A stretch of 64,000 nucleotides of DNA. Source: Cinnamomum chago (lineage: Eukaryota > Streptophyta > Magnoliopsida > Laurales > Lauraceae). The translations under genes and the position numbers were made by a program. A model generated the notes under the pieces. The model saw nothing but the letters and a program-made list of their open reading frames with translations. It did no database searches and had not been told where the DNA came from. Where the stretch lies: contig CP142452.1 of the NCBI GenBank assembly GCA_038049695.1, positions 74,594,501-74,658,500 on the forward strand. The letters are read 5' to 3'. Shown piece by piece: positions 24,338 through 37,772 of this stretch (positions within the stretch are counted from its first letter, which is position 1; each line of letters begins with the position of its first letter).

Positions 24338-25345
24338 TGTTAAGAGTTACAATGAGGACTTGGTTGTAATTCTGGGATATTTTGACTGTCTTGTAAATAA
24401 GATAAAAGCTTAGGGGATTTTTTTTTTTTTTTTGTAAATATTCAAAATAAAATAAATTAATTGGTTCTCTCTTCCAATACTGGGACACTAGCCTCCTTTG
24501 ATTCAATTCCTTCTCTTCTCTTAGTTTATGATCTTCCTCACATGACTGGTTTCTTGACTCTCAAGGGGAAAACCATAAATCTCATTAAATCAGTCCATTT
24601 TACATGGTATTAAAGCCAAGTTCAAAGTAATAGACTATAGAATGAGATTGAAGAGCTGGATAGAAAACAATCCAGAATAAGGATATTTTGGGTGGTGCCA
24701 AATTGAGAATTCTTGTCGTCTGGGAGATACACTTGCTCAACTTAAAAATAGGGGCCCTTTTTATCTTCGAATGAAAATCTCAAAAATCAAAGAATGAAAA
24801 ACCATTTGGTAGTTCGATTGAGGGTTGCTTTCCAAAAACATCAAGTTCTTTTTAGCCAGTTGGGTGTTCGGTAGTGCCAAAGGATTGAAAGAAGAAGCCA
24901 ACTGTTCTATTTTTCCTGTTTGGGGTATGACAGTCCCAAAGGAGAAGTTAAATAGTCCTACTTTGTCTCTCTCTCTCTCTCTTCCAACAGTATTTGGTTG
25001 GTGATCTTATCTCAGGGTGCAGATGGTGTTCTACATCAATAAGTTTCAATAGATACTATTTCATCAAATTTGATTCTTTTTTTCAGGAGTCATCCTTGAG
25101 TCCTTGTTAGTTTCAGAATTGCGAAATGGAAAATCTAGTGTTGATGCAGGTTCAAATTAATAAACTAATATAAATATTGGAAGAACTTTCCACACTTATT
25201 TGAAAGATATAGGTTCACCTGCAACTAGAGTGGCTGCTTATACAGGATCTTCTGCTCATATGACATCCACATTTTCATCTAGCCCTATAGGATTATTGAT
25301 TCAGGAGTCACATATCACATGATTGGGATGTAATTTTTGTGGTCT
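24338..25345 (+). mobile_element. Truncated Copia retrotransposon (5' LTR plus gag/protease fragment)
   Basis: A probable LTR at 24338-24604 begins TGTTAAGAG and ends ATTTTACA. It is followed directly by TGGTATTAAAGCC, a degenerate initiator-tRNA-Met primer-binding site. Near 25,292-25,327 the translation IIDSGVTYHMIG matches the Copia protease active site (family IIDSGAT.HMTG), with Asp-Ser-Gly intact. Integrase, RT and the 3' LTR are missing. Confidence 0.7.
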
Positions 25346-28300
25346 TTAATATGGTTGTAGAGTTTATTTGATAATTGATGATAGATATGATTCACTGATA
25401 TCGATGAGTTAATGGGGATATTGCATAATATTCTAATGTCATGCATTAAAACAAATTTATATAGATTAGATTGGCATTAAATTAGTTAGTTTGTTGCATA
25501 CATGTAACTTGATAATAAAATAAAGTAATATAACGGTCAAAGTTCAACTTCAATATGTCTGAAAAATTAACTGGTCAATTTTCAAAAAATAAAGAATATC
25601 GTTTTGTCCCAGAAAAATCCAACATGGCTCAATTTAAGTGGTTTCAGGATTTTCAGGAAATACCCTATTCATCAGGAAATGAGATCAATATTATTTTCTT
25701 GCTATACAGTTAGTGAATTCTCCCCAATCAAGGTAGCTAAATGAATGATGCGTTTAGCATGGAAAGTGGAAGCTGCAGGCAGGAGGTTTGGTACCTTTAC
25801 TCTTGTGTTTTTTTTCTTTTTCTTATCCCCCTCCAACAAACCAGGAATAAGTTCTTTCCAACTGGGACAAGAAATTAAGTTTCATACAACTTCACAAGGG
25901 GGTTCAAACAATGCTGCACTCACTGTAAGGGTAACAGAGTGCACCCTGAACTCCTGTGTGGATCTGTCAACTTGTCTTTACAACATTGTCTTGCAGGGTT
26001 GGCTCCTTTTGCCTGTCCATATGACAGATAAAATACAATGGGAATCCTCATCCTTCTCAAAGAAAAACAGAAAAGCAGCAATCTCTTCTTGTTGTGTGTT
26101 CAGATTAAGATGGGTGGGAAATCGGGCATGACGTTCAGTTTGTTTGATGCGTATGTTGTTGTTATCATCCAATTGCCTGCATCTTTTATCTTTCTTGAGA
26201 TTCTCATGCTTCCTGTTAAGACCATTTTCAGAGAATTCTTGAAGGGTAAGACACCCCTTGCGCATTTTTCTGGATTTTTAGTTTGGTAAAACGCAGCCTA
26301 TGGATTGGTTCAACAGACCAAAGTCACCGAACTTCGAAGTTAACAGATTCAACCGACGGCGGTGATGCACCAAAAAACCTCCCAGATGAGAATCACAATT
26401 CATCAATTGGTGGCCATCAAATAGATGTTTGAGAGAGAAACAACTGCAATGATCTGCATTCAAGGTCACAAGGACTGAAGATTGGATATAGCTATAATCT
26501 TCCAATGTGGGAGGAGATTTCATGTGGGTTATCAATGGTAAATCATCATGTGAATAGGCTGGATCATTGAATCATGAGCCCTACTTACACAAACCTAAAC
26601 CCAGAGCATACACTGCATATGTATACATGAAAAGGTCTTGACCAATTCATCTTTTATCAAAATATCAGTGGGGTTGTTTGTGACTTACGTTGGGATGAGT
26701 ACACGTGAAAGAGGTATCAGATTCCAACTAGTTGGTTGTGTGCATTGGAGAATTGGATTACATGAATAGGTATCAGATTCACCATACATTGGTTTTGGAT
26801 GATGTTGGAATGTCAAATACAAGTTAAAACTTGACCATTTGCAAGATATGGATGCACACCTTGTAATATTCTGCTTTTGGTTCTTTCAAATCGAGTTTGA
26901 TGGCCAACATTGATCCTGTTTTTTACTTTTTTGTATTAACAAACCTACCAGTGCACCCCCTTTTGACAAATTAGAGCGAGTTCTCACCGCGCCCTTCAAG
27001 ACTGAAAAAATAAATTTTCAGCCTTCTGATGAAATCTTCTTACACAAGGCATCATTGCTTTACCAGTCCATATTAGTTATCCAGGATTATATATTGATTG
27101 GTAACTCAATTTACCATTTTCATTGTTCATTGCCATTGACATCATCGTCGTTGTCGTCATCATCAGCACCATCAAAGCATGATACCATTTATCCTCAGCC
27201 GACCTTTTATCTTGGGTTAGCTTTTAGTGCTACCTTTTCACTTATTTGTACTTGGGTTTGATTTGTTCTTTTCACTTTGAACCATTCCATCCAAGCCTTC
27301 ATTATTCTTTTCTTCATATGCAAGTTCTTGGTTATCTGAATACATGCTCATACCACCATAATCAACATTCTTTGGTTTCTGTTCTATTGGATCTATATTT
27401 AAATTTCCTCTTCCATATTCATTGTGATCTTAACCTCTGTATGTCACTGCAGTAGTATAGGCATCTCAACCTCAGCTACCGCATTAACTATCATGGTTTG
27501 AGTTACTTATGAAGGCAATACTATAATCTAGATTTGCTTTCAAACGGTCGTAAATTGAACTGATTAGTAATCGTCGCATCATTACACTTCTTCCTTTGGG
27601 TCGAGAATCTCATTAATTACTTTTGATTAAACCAATCATTAAAATAAATTTAATCGATATCATATAATTTTTTGTGAGTATGGGCTCAACCCAAACCCAA
27701 CCCACGTATTATTCAGGTTGGAAATGTCAATCAAATTACTTGTTTCATGCATGTATGGTGATTGCTGTCAAGTGATAAAGTGTGACTTATTAAGTAACTG
27801 AATTGAAGATGTTTCACCTCAATCACCTGGACATGGAATTATGGGTTTGGGTTTGGGTCAGATTGGCGAGCAGGTCGAGGAATTACCACTCCTACTTTTC
27901 TACATGGGACGCAGGGTTCAGCTATTCTGTTTATGATCTGATGTGACTCACCATCAGCATAGAATCCTCAAAATAGGAGGGAAAAAGTCAATAGGAACTC
28001 TCAGTGTATTCTTTTCTTCTACTTTTCAACACATAACCGAATTTATAGTCCATTGGCTTTAATACCGTATTAAATTTCCTCTGCTAACTAACCTTATCAA
28101 AACTTTGAGGCTTTCTTAGAGGCGACTGAAATACTTTTCAACACTTCCCTCGGGTAAAACCCATTCCATGCATATTTTGCAATATATGCATTTCAGCACT
28201 GAGTCGTTCCTCTTGAGACTCGAACTCGCGACTAATTAGTTCTGACACCATATTAAATTCTCTTGACTAATCAATCCTACTAAAATCTCGAGGCATTAGT

Positions 28301-31260
28301 AGAAGCAGTGAAAATACTATTCAATACGTATTCAAGAATGAAACAAGAAGGCCCAGTCCCTTTTAGGGAGAATAAAAAGGGACCTCCATGATTAAGACAA
28401 TTCAATTCTCATTGTGCAGGCGTCACTCATTGATATAGTTCTAAAGCTAGACTGGCCCAAATGATTCGGAAGGGCACCGAGTCAAGTAACTCAGGTTATG
28501 TGACGAGGTTTTTGAGAAGCTTGATCAGACTCATTTATGTGCACTTTGAGAAGGTTGGGGTAAACCCATACTCACCCCAAATCACCCAGCCCCTTTACGG
28601 GTTTAGGATGTGATAACCAGGGGAGACCTAGGAACAACCATGTGGTTGCAGTCGCATCCGTCAAACCGCGGTACACTTCCAAAACCTATATGAAAATTCT
28701 AGGTCCACTTCAGAAAACTCAATAAAAATCGTGGGTCTACCCTCAAAATCCGCTTGAAAAATTCTCGGTTAGCCACCACAACCAAACTACCTATTAGGGT
28801 CCGCACCCCTTACGCAAAATTCCTGGATCCACCACTGGTGATAACCAAATGTGCCCTGTGATGGGTACAGGTCCAGTCAAGCTTGGTTTAGGTTATTAAA
28901 CATTTTAATGTTTTTTCAATGCTTTTCATTTGATTTTCATATATTAGCTTGTTAAAAGGTTGATAATCTTTAGCATGAACCATATACTAAATTAGGCAGC
29001 CCAAAGCTTGACATGAGTTGAAACCTATTGACCCAAACTCATTCTGATGAAATCAAGGCAGGTTACCCCTTTGGGTTTAACCCAGGCCATTTCCATCCCT
29101 ACCTACATTCAATAAGCAGAAGACAACCAGCAATTAGACAGTGAGCAAGTCCAGCCCAATTTGGGCTGACCCAGGACATGAATAGCTCTAAAGGGCAGTA
29201 TCTACTAGCTAGCTGTGGGGTATGATACTGTATAGAAGGATAAGTACAGTATCTCCAGGCCTTTAGAAGTTGGGAGCACACTTAGTGGGCTTGATGGTGA
29301 AGAACATTGATGAGTGGTCCCACTTGACTTAAGATGGATTGGATAGTAAAAGTGAAGGCTAAAGGCTGTCACATGCAAAATGGTTCTCATACCCCACCAC
29401 CAACACCAGCCTGCATCTGCAGAGAAGCAGTGGGTCTGGTGTGGTGTGGGGTGTGTGCACTATAAGCTTGACCAATGGTGTCGACCCTGCAGGTTGCAAG
29501 CTTGTCTCCTTTCACTGGTCCAGTCCTATGCACACACATGGCAGAATCACAGCACCACTTTTCCCCCCTTCGTTTAGATGGTTGAGATTGTGGGTGAGAC
29601 TTCTTTGGGATTAACATAATCTTATCATTATTTATTTTTAATCGTATGCTCAATCTTATAGTTGGCCCAACTCTAATAGTGTTTAAACTTTGAGGAAATC
29701 CACTAGACGAGAAAGGCAATCATTTTGAGCAGTTTGAGTTTTCAATAGATTGGCTTGTATTACACTCGTGATTTGTTTGTGCAGCTGTTGTGGAAGAAGA
29801 GGTGGCAACTCGATTCTTATCTCCTTCATACAGATCATATATCTTCGTTGTAGAAGAAAATTCAGGTGTTTTTTAATTTATCTTGGGCGAAATGTCATTG
29901 CACCAAACATGCAACTAAGGCCCTTGATTTGTGGGTGAGAAATCCTTATATATATAGACATAAGCAAGCAATAATAGGGTGAAAACACAGGTTTTGTTTA
30001 TATTTATTCATTGTTTGTGCAAAGTTTTCAAAATGGTGAGTGTAGGTGTACATTCATTTAGAGAGGTAATGCAACCTTGATTTTGGATATATTACAACAT
30101 GTTTTGGACCTCTTTTACCATGCTTTATTCAATGGCGGTAAGGGAAATATTATATCACTTGTTTACAGGAACTAAATCTAGAAAATACACTGCGTACTTA
30201 TCTTTCCGTGACAACATATGTGCAAACGTCCTAAGGGCACATTTGTATAGCATTGCAAAAATTCAGATTTGTTGAAAACTTTTTCTACATTCTACAGTGA
30301 ACTCCAACACCCCCCAAAAAGCAGTTTTCACATAATCCTAGAAAGCTCAATTCAAATTTTATTTTATACTTTTCCTCGTGAAAAAACAGTTGCACAAAAT
30401 ATGAATTTTATTATAACAAGGAAAATCATTTTTACCTCTAAGTTTTTTTAAAAGGCGGCTAAAATTGAAAAAATAAAATTACAATTCCATAAATGGTAAT
30501 TAAATAATTTCCCTTTAGTGAAAATGAATTCAAGGGATATGAAAAATGAATATCCATCCATCACCCAACACTCACTTCACCTCTTAATTTATTTTCCATT
30601 AAAGAAAAGAATATTTGAAAGTCATTTCCAGATATTCACCTTTGTTCCTACAAGTTTAGCCACTTTTAGAAATACATTAGGAATAAATGGGCCTTTAACA
30701 GATGGTTAGATAATCATTTTCAATCAAAGGAGAGTTCTTCATGTGGACATTATGATAATTTAATTCTTTACCTTTAGCCCACTCAATTGAAAGAAATTGC
30801 TTCAAAATCTTTAGAATTTAATCCCATGAGACAAACATGGTTCCTAGATTCAAAAGACAAATGAAAACAGAAACGAAACTAAAGACACAAAAGCTCCAGT
30901 GAAAGACCAATTAAAAGTACCAAATACATGTCAATATACTCACCACCAATACACAATTACATACTCCATTAACATGAGCAAACACATTATACTCAGCTGC
31001 GGGCTACATTCTCTTTTTTCCTTCTTTTTTTGCAGCCACTTCAACTGCTACAACTACTTCTTACTTAGACCCCATTTCAGTCCACTTAGATCATAGTCAA
31101 AAGTTCCATCCATACTCCAAAGTCCAGACACACACCCACACACAGTTTACTCCTTTTCCCACTCTCTTTTCCCTACCAGAACTCCCATCTTTTCTAACAT
31201 TTCCTTTTATCTCTCCCTCTTCCCCTTTTGCTTTAACTACCAACTAACGTTCAAATAAAA
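25345..31260. other. Gene-free stretch between the Copia fragment and the expansin
   Basis: No recognisable gene. At 25,745-26,290 long frames are open on both strands with no family match. At 27,680-29,100 there are caacccaaaccc- and gggtttgggt-type words and short TE debris. At 30,480-30,700 lies a copy of the MITE family seen at 150-345. Part next to 31,345 should be expansin 3' UTR. Confidence 0.4.
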
Positions 31261-31344
31261 AGAAGAAATGAAAAACAAAGTAACAAACCCAGTCCAAGAA
31301 TTGGTCCCAAAAATACAAATGGCAGGGAAAAATTCAACTCCCAA

Positions 31345-34300
31345 TCACACCCTGAAATTCTTGCCGCTGAAAGTTTGCCCAAACTGCCAGCCAGCGGGGA
31401 CCATGTTCCACGACGTGGAGGTCCGGCGGTCACTGGCGGTGACCCGGAAGGAGAGGGATTGCCCCACCAGGACTGCATTGGATTGCCAGTTCTGGCCCCA
31501 GTTGCGGCTCATGCTCATCCATTCTGTCCTTGAACCCTTGACGCTGACCCGGACAATGTCACCGGCGCCGGCCACATTGCTGACGAGCACAAGATTGAAG
31601 TAGCGGAATCCGTTGATGGTGAACCTGATTCCACCACGTTTCCGGCATGGCACCCTTTAGCAGGAAAATGGAACCAAGATTAGATTATTCCAACACACTC
31701 AGAACAAAATGATAATGTGAGAATGGTAGGCAGGAAAGAAAATGTAGGGCCAAAAATTCAGCTACCAAAAGAATCCACTTTAGAAAAAAAAATAAGGTAT
31801 GGGGCTGAAGATTAGGCCCCATCTTAATTTGGATCCATGCTTTTTATGGACTCTGCCATCGAAGTGTATCATTTTTTTTCTTTTTTATATTGCTTTCTTG
31901 ACCTAGTGTGGCCAAGGGGCACTATCCAAACCTGGATGCTATTTACTCAAAATCAATAATTCATATGACAAAGTTGAACAATTTCGTAAAACGGGCTCAC
32001 CAAACAAACCATAGGATCTCAACCTACCGTCCTACCCCAATTAGCAATGAGCCAATAAGTCAGCCATCTAAGAATTATTTTCCCCATTGGTTGAACCATA
32101 GACTGAAAGCAAAGTTGGATCCAATGATTCATAGCAATCTTGTAGGGATCCGGAGGTGACACGTAAGGGGGCGGATGAGGGGGCGGATTTTTTCTCTTTC
32201 CCTGTTTGGACGAATCGGGGCCCCAATAGTTATCCATGATTATCAGAGCAATGGGCCCCACAAAAAAAGCAGGGTATCTAATCAACGCAGAAAGGAAACT
32301 TGTAAAATAAAATAAAATGGAGGCAACTTGCTAACTTGCGCACTGTGCAGAAGGGCATTTTCGTCAGAATGGAACACTAACGAGCGTGAAATTCGCGCCG
32401 TGATTTGCGATGAAAGGGGTTTTACGTGGAAAGTTTTGTAAAGCTCGATGTCAAAGCTGGAAAAGAAAATAATGTATTTTTTTAGGGTAGTCTTTGATAG
32501 TAGAGCCTACGACCGTAGACTTAACAGTCTTCAAGGGGTCAGGACTTTGGATTCGTGGAAAACGACCAAACATGCGCTTTGGGGAAAGTGTCAAACAGAG
32601 ATTTCTTCCTCGAAACCGCTAATTAGTCAGGCGCCTGATCTTCCCTTAAAATAATAGGTTGGTTAATTAAAAAAAACCACTGCCCCCACTTTTCACAGTT
32701 GGTAACTTTCTTGGAATCTACTTTTCCCATGTGTATCTGGTGAAAATGTTTTACCGGAAGCAATAAAAGCGAAACGCGCATTTACGTACAAGGAAAGCGC
32801 GTGAAGTGTTTTAGAATGATGCTGAGACTTGATAGCGAGAGGGGCCAAAATGCATGTAATGTTCTTTCTTTTCACTGGATGTTTTGTCCGAACAATGAAA
32901 AGTTCTTTTAAGACATGTGAAGTGATAGTGGAGGTAAACAGAAGGATGGGTCCCTGAGAAACCCTTTAAAAAAAGATGTTTTCTAGTTGTTCTTTTTTTT
33001 TTTTTTTCTTGGCAAATCTTGGGAAAAAAAAAAGTTGGTTGAGTTTGGTTGGCCTCTTACAATGTATGTCACACATTTAATGTTAAGGAATTTTTGCCCC
33101 AAACATTTCTTCCCCTTTGCAGCTAGTTTGGATGTAACGAGTCTCATGGGCGCACCTAAATGTTTGGACTCATGTGAAGAAAATTTTCTTAAATAATACC
33201 TTAATTTTTGTTATTTTCTCACCACACCACCCAAATAAAAACCGTGCGTCGACCATTCCTAGTCTCCAGTGAGCAGAGAATACTTTTTTCTAGTAGGAAT
33301 TTTTAATTGTAGTAGGATTTGCAATGGAAAAAATCTATATAACAAAAAAACCATACTTAAAAATGTTATAAAAAGTTATTTGTTTAATAAGAAAATATTA
33401 AATAAAGTTAATTCTATTCAAAAAACAAAAAAAAACTAATGACTTCTTTATGAAACCCCAAAACAAAACTTTTTATCAAGAGTTTTAAAATTATGATACT
33501 AGGAAAGTTTCATTTGTTTTGAACAAATTCAATCACAGCAAGACATATTTCACACCAAATCCACTCTACCTCTCATAAAAACATAGAAAAAACAGGTCAA
33601 GATGGAATGAATAGAGTATGTACGTCATTTTCAGCCCAATCAAGATTATGTGAAAACCCCAACCATCCAAACAACCAAAAACGGCCTACACACTAGACTC
33701 TTTACAGTGGGTCAGTCAAATTAATGCATACGTTGTACGGACTCCATTTCAGTAGTCCGCGCGATCATAGAACTGACAGCTCAACTAGAAATCCATCACT
33801 GTAGATCCAACCGCTCAAAATCGAAATTCCTCATCTAAATTTCAATCTGGTAAGATCTGGCCCTTCATTTTGTAATCAATCTTAATCTTACCATGGGCCC
33901 AGATCCAGTGGAAGGGAGATCCGACACAGATGATGGGAGAAATAGTGATTATAAGCTGATCAGATTTCAGTGTGCCCCACTAATAGATGGGCTCAAAATA
34001 GCTTCTGAGGTGCATTCTCAGAGAGGACTGACTGACAGAAAAGACACCCATGCAAACAAAAGTCCGGTCCTACCCTCTGAGTGATACACTCACCCTTACC
34101 GTGAGTGAAGGGAGCATGATCACAAGTAGGGTCCACCTATAAAAAAATCTGAACCGTTCAAAATCCCCGGACTTTCAATACAAAGGGCCCCACCGTGGAG
34201 TTCAACTCCTTTCACATACAATCCGGGGATCCGGACTCATGCTTAAAGATCCTGTACAGGAGATCCAAGGGCCGTCCATTTATGGGTGGTGGGCCACCTC

Positions 34301-35641
34301 ATGGAGTGGGGAGACTGATAACTGGCCGGAGAAATGTGACCCACCTGCGGAAGGAGACGGGGACGATGCCGGCGCGGTACTCGGCGATCTTGAGGAACAT
34401 GGGCATGGCGAGGTCGAAGTGGGGGCGAGGAGGGTTGCACCAGCCGCCGTCGTCGGAGGGTTGGGCGAAGTTTGGAGGGCAGAAGTTGGTGGCGGTGATG
34501 AAGATGGAGGGGCTGCCGGAGTGGCACCACGTGGGGTCGTCGGCGCATTTTAGCTCGAAGCATGATCCACAGCTCTGCCCATTGTTGAAGAGTGCAGTGC
34601 TCAGAGCTGCTGTCTCCACTCCATACCCCTGGCTGTACAGATTCCCATATCCACATGCACCTCCTGCAGAAACCACAAAAAAAAAAAAATAGTGAACAAG
34701 AAGGAAAATCAAAATGAAATGTGAGTTCAAAAGATTTGGAAAAGCAATGACTGATGTGTGATTTGGATCCAGGGTTAGAAATGGAGTTGGGTTTTGGAAG
34801 TGGAAAAAATGGGTGTGGGTTTTGGCATGTTCTGAGGGAAAATGCAGACCACAGATGTGTGTGCTTATGTTTGTTGTTTTTTTCTTTTTTGTGATTTTGC
34901 CTTTCTGGGTTTTACAGGTTTGGTTAAAAATGCAGACCCTTATGCAGTTTTTTTTTTTTTTTTGTGGTTTTGCATCGTTTTGGTGATTCTTTCCTCTGTT
35001 TCTTTAGATATCTGGCAGGAAGATGCAGAAACGAAAAACATGAAAATGCAGATGCTCTGTCACGTCTAAGGGCAGTTGACTGTGATCACAAGTGGGAAAA
35101 TGTAGATCTCTAGCTGCGGTCTTGCTTGATTTCCTGCTACAGAAAAGCAAAATACAGGTTTTTTGCCATCTTCTCCTTCTGTGCGTTCCATATCTTCAAA
35201 CAAAACAGGGAGAAATGCAGATGTTCTCTCACTAATAAAATCTTGAGACTTAATTCCCACCAAATAACCCCAGATGAACCAATTTTACTTCATCAACTTA
35301 AACGTACACTGCCAAGCTCACATCTCTCAACAAAATCAGCAGAATGTAACAGACTACAGAGGCCAGATATATGAGAATATGACCCAAGGACAGAAAAACA
35401 AATCTGGGTTTCGTTCTTTTCCAACACATTTCTGAAAAACAGCTAAATGAGAGGGGGGGTTGGAAATGGCAGTTCTTTCTTACGTACCCATGGTTCCAGA
35501 GGCGTCGCTTCCACCATAGAAGGTGGCGTGGGCTTTCTCCCAGTCTCCGCCCGTGTAAACGCCAGGAATACGGGCGTCCACGAGCGTCGAAACCAAGAGG
35601 AAGAAGACCATGATGCTAACGACGACGCCTCGAGACGCCAT
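31345..35641 (-). CDS. EXPA: Alpha-expansin (EXPA), 3 exons, complete
   Basis: Secreted cell-wall-loosening protein that weakens cellulose-xyloglucan contacts non-enzymatically at acidic pH. Exons (minus): 35641-35488, 34663-34345, 31654-31345; 260 residues, the usual alpha-expansin length, with phase-consistent GT-AG junctions. Signal peptide at about 1-23 (hydrophobic core [16 protein letters not shown]). Domain 1 (six-stranded double-psi barrel, GH45-like) starts near GGACGYGN at 52 and has the cysteines of [15 protein letters not shown], the alpha-specific GWCNPP and the HFD motif at 133-135 ([10 protein letters not shown]). Domain 2 (CBM63-like) runs from about 165 to the end with aromatic residues in NWGQNWQ and [15 protein letters not shown]. 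The start codon follows a CT-rich leader. The subgroup is not assignable by eye; the alpha-expansin call is firm. Confidence 0.96.
31655..34344 (-). other. Expansin intron 2 (2.7 kb)
   Basis: Donor CGCAG|GTGGGT, acceptor gctaaag|GGTGCC. It holds no gene. A ggggcgga-rich tract at about 32,165-32,200 resembles the hairpin element at 12,940. The rest is AT-rich intronic DNA with gggccc boxes. Confidence 0.6.
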
Positions 35642-35672
35642 TTCTCCTAAACAGAAAGACACGAGGCAGAGA

Positions 35673-35687
35673 GGGAGGGAGGGAGGG
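35673..35687 (+). other. G-quadruplex-type tract in the expansin leader
   Basis: GGGAGGGAGGGAGGG on the plus strand, 32-46 bp upstream of the expansin start codon. The leader mRNA would carry the complementary CCCTCCC repeat. CT-rich leaders are common in strongly expressed plant genes; a role here is only inferred. Confidence 0.6.
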
Positions 35688-36315
35688 AGAGAGAGAGGAG
35701 GGAAGATGATGAGGAGTGAGGAAGGATAGATGGTGGAGGACGAGTACTTATGGACGAGGGGAAGGTAGGGTAGGGCCCACTAGAGATGAAAGGCAGGGAG
35801 ACGAAATTATGGTAGGGTAATTAATGCAGGGACCTGATTGTATCTATATCCTTTTTCAATAGGACCCCAATTGTTGTCTACGAGCTTCTTGCTAACTAAT
35901 TAAAACTAGGGATATTTTAAGATAAAAATAGCCTCTTGTTTTTTTTAATCCCGCACACTCGATAAGGAGGTTCGGACAAACTGAAAAAAAAAACGCCGAC
36001 ACAAGTGGGATAAAGTGAAAGTTTAATCCCTGGACGGACAATCAAGTAAGAATAACTGTCTTAAAATTCTACTTTTGCTGTTGTTTTTAAGTTTTTCTTT
36101 ATTTTAAAATTTTAATCAAGATTTAAAACTAATCTTTCCATACAAAAATCTAAAATTTTATAAAGCTTAAAATAAATGTCATCCTTTTTTTAATAAATTG
36201 AATTTTTTCGGTATAAGATTGATAATATGATAAAATTTTATCATAAGGTTAATCACATTTCCATTCTCAATGGAACGATGAGATCCAATTTTTTTTAACA
36301 GTAACTTTAAATCTT

Positions 36316-36480
36316 GAGGGGTAGTTCAGTTGGCCTAAGACAACGGTTTGTAATCAAAGGTTGTGGGTTCGAAACTGCACTATCACATTAGGGTCACAGG
36401 AGAATTTTATCCGGCTTTCTCTCTTGGGCCCGTAGGAATTATTCTGATATAAAGGGCTAGAATTCAGGATCATAAAAATA
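36316..36480 (+). mobile_element. tRNA-derived SINE, degenerate
   Basis: A head with an A-box-like TAGTTCAGTTGGCC and a B-box GGTTCGAAACTGC is followed by the same body as the SINE at 51,777 (tatccggctttct, gggcccg). It ends in an A/T-rich tail and (TA)n. The flanking duplication is too eroded to be sure. Confidence 0.7.
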
Positions 36481-37009
36481 AAATAATATATATATATATA
36501 TGAAAAGTTTTAAATGCATCTATCTCTCACCATGGAGTGAGGGCTTCCTTTTTACACATGAAGACAGAAAAAAAAAAAAAAAAAAAGGTTTATCTTGAAT
36601 AGTCTTTACGAAGGCCTCAGGATTAAGTGAGAAAGGAGATAATCTCTTCCTTCCCTGCTTAAACCTAACGCTCGTTCTTTCTTTTTCATTGACAGTTGTG
36701 CCGCTGACATTTGCCATTTGTCCCGCCACTCCCTTCTCCTTTCTACGATCTTTCGTTTTTATGATTGTATGGATATGGATACCGCCCTACAGTGGCACAC
36801 GCGTGGGTGGTTGTTAGAGGCAGGCACCCACAGTCAGAGAAGGATAGCGCTTATCAGTGGGCTGTAAGGATAGAGATTAATGGGCGGGCCTTGGCCTTTT
36901 AACAAATTAAGGCCCAGTCAGTTACGGGGCGAGCGGATGCGAGCCCAATTAGGGGTTTTTCCCGGACCCATACCACACCCGATTTAGTACTGTCTTCTAC
37001 CATAGGCCT

Positions 37010-37270
37010 GTTTGTTTGAAAGGAAATTAATTATGAAAAATTCATGGAAAAGTGGATTTCAATGAAGGATTATCAACAAGGTGATCCGTGAAGGACATAA
37101 TGGGGAGATGTAATATGTGAACAATACATTCTCTATTCCTCCTAGATGTGGTTTTTTTTTTATTAAAGGGGAGATTATTAGATTGTAAATTTTGGATATA
37201 TCACTCTTTTTCTTCAATCTTAGCTACTTTTAATAAGAATTTAGTTTTTAAATTAATTCATGCAAGTTCA
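37010..37270. mobile_element. MITE-like dispersed repeat
   Basis: Begins aggcctgtttgtttgaaagg and shares the attaaaggggag, ggatat and ttcaatcttagctac order with stretches at 150-345 and 30,480-30,700. Family membership is by eye only. Confidence 0.4.
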
Positions 37271-37772
37271 ATTTTGCACAAATAAACTGGGGCGTAAATA
37301 TGTTGGGCCTGTCCATGCTTATACTTTCCAACCCTAGGAATTAGGATTGTCAAACCAAAGACTATCCCTGATTAACCAGCTTTCTATTTAATTAAAACAC
37401 CTTGGTCTTTTGGGTAGACCACAAGTTTGCATGAACTTTTACCTAAGAGGAGTCAGCCACGTACTATATATGTGCAATCTAGCTTTATGGGGCCCACTCG
37501 GTCACATTGTGGTCAATCTATGATGCTCTTCACTCTCACTATCATGTGGTAAATTGGTACTAGGTCCAATATGACACTGGTCTTACCTCTATTTTATATT
37601 GGATTTAATCTAAAACACCCTTAAGCTTTGAGGCTGTTAAATCAAGACTTGAGGTAATTTATTAAGACTGAGTTTTACCTAACACGTACCCATGATGAGA
37701 GAGACCTTTAAGTTTTACCTCGGCCTCCCTCACTATCTAGACTGCACATGAACCGAATGCCAAATTCACTCT

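Noticed and set aside
34195-34692. Plus-strand frames opposite expansin exon 2
   Set aside because: They are antisense shadows of a well-supported GC-rich exon.
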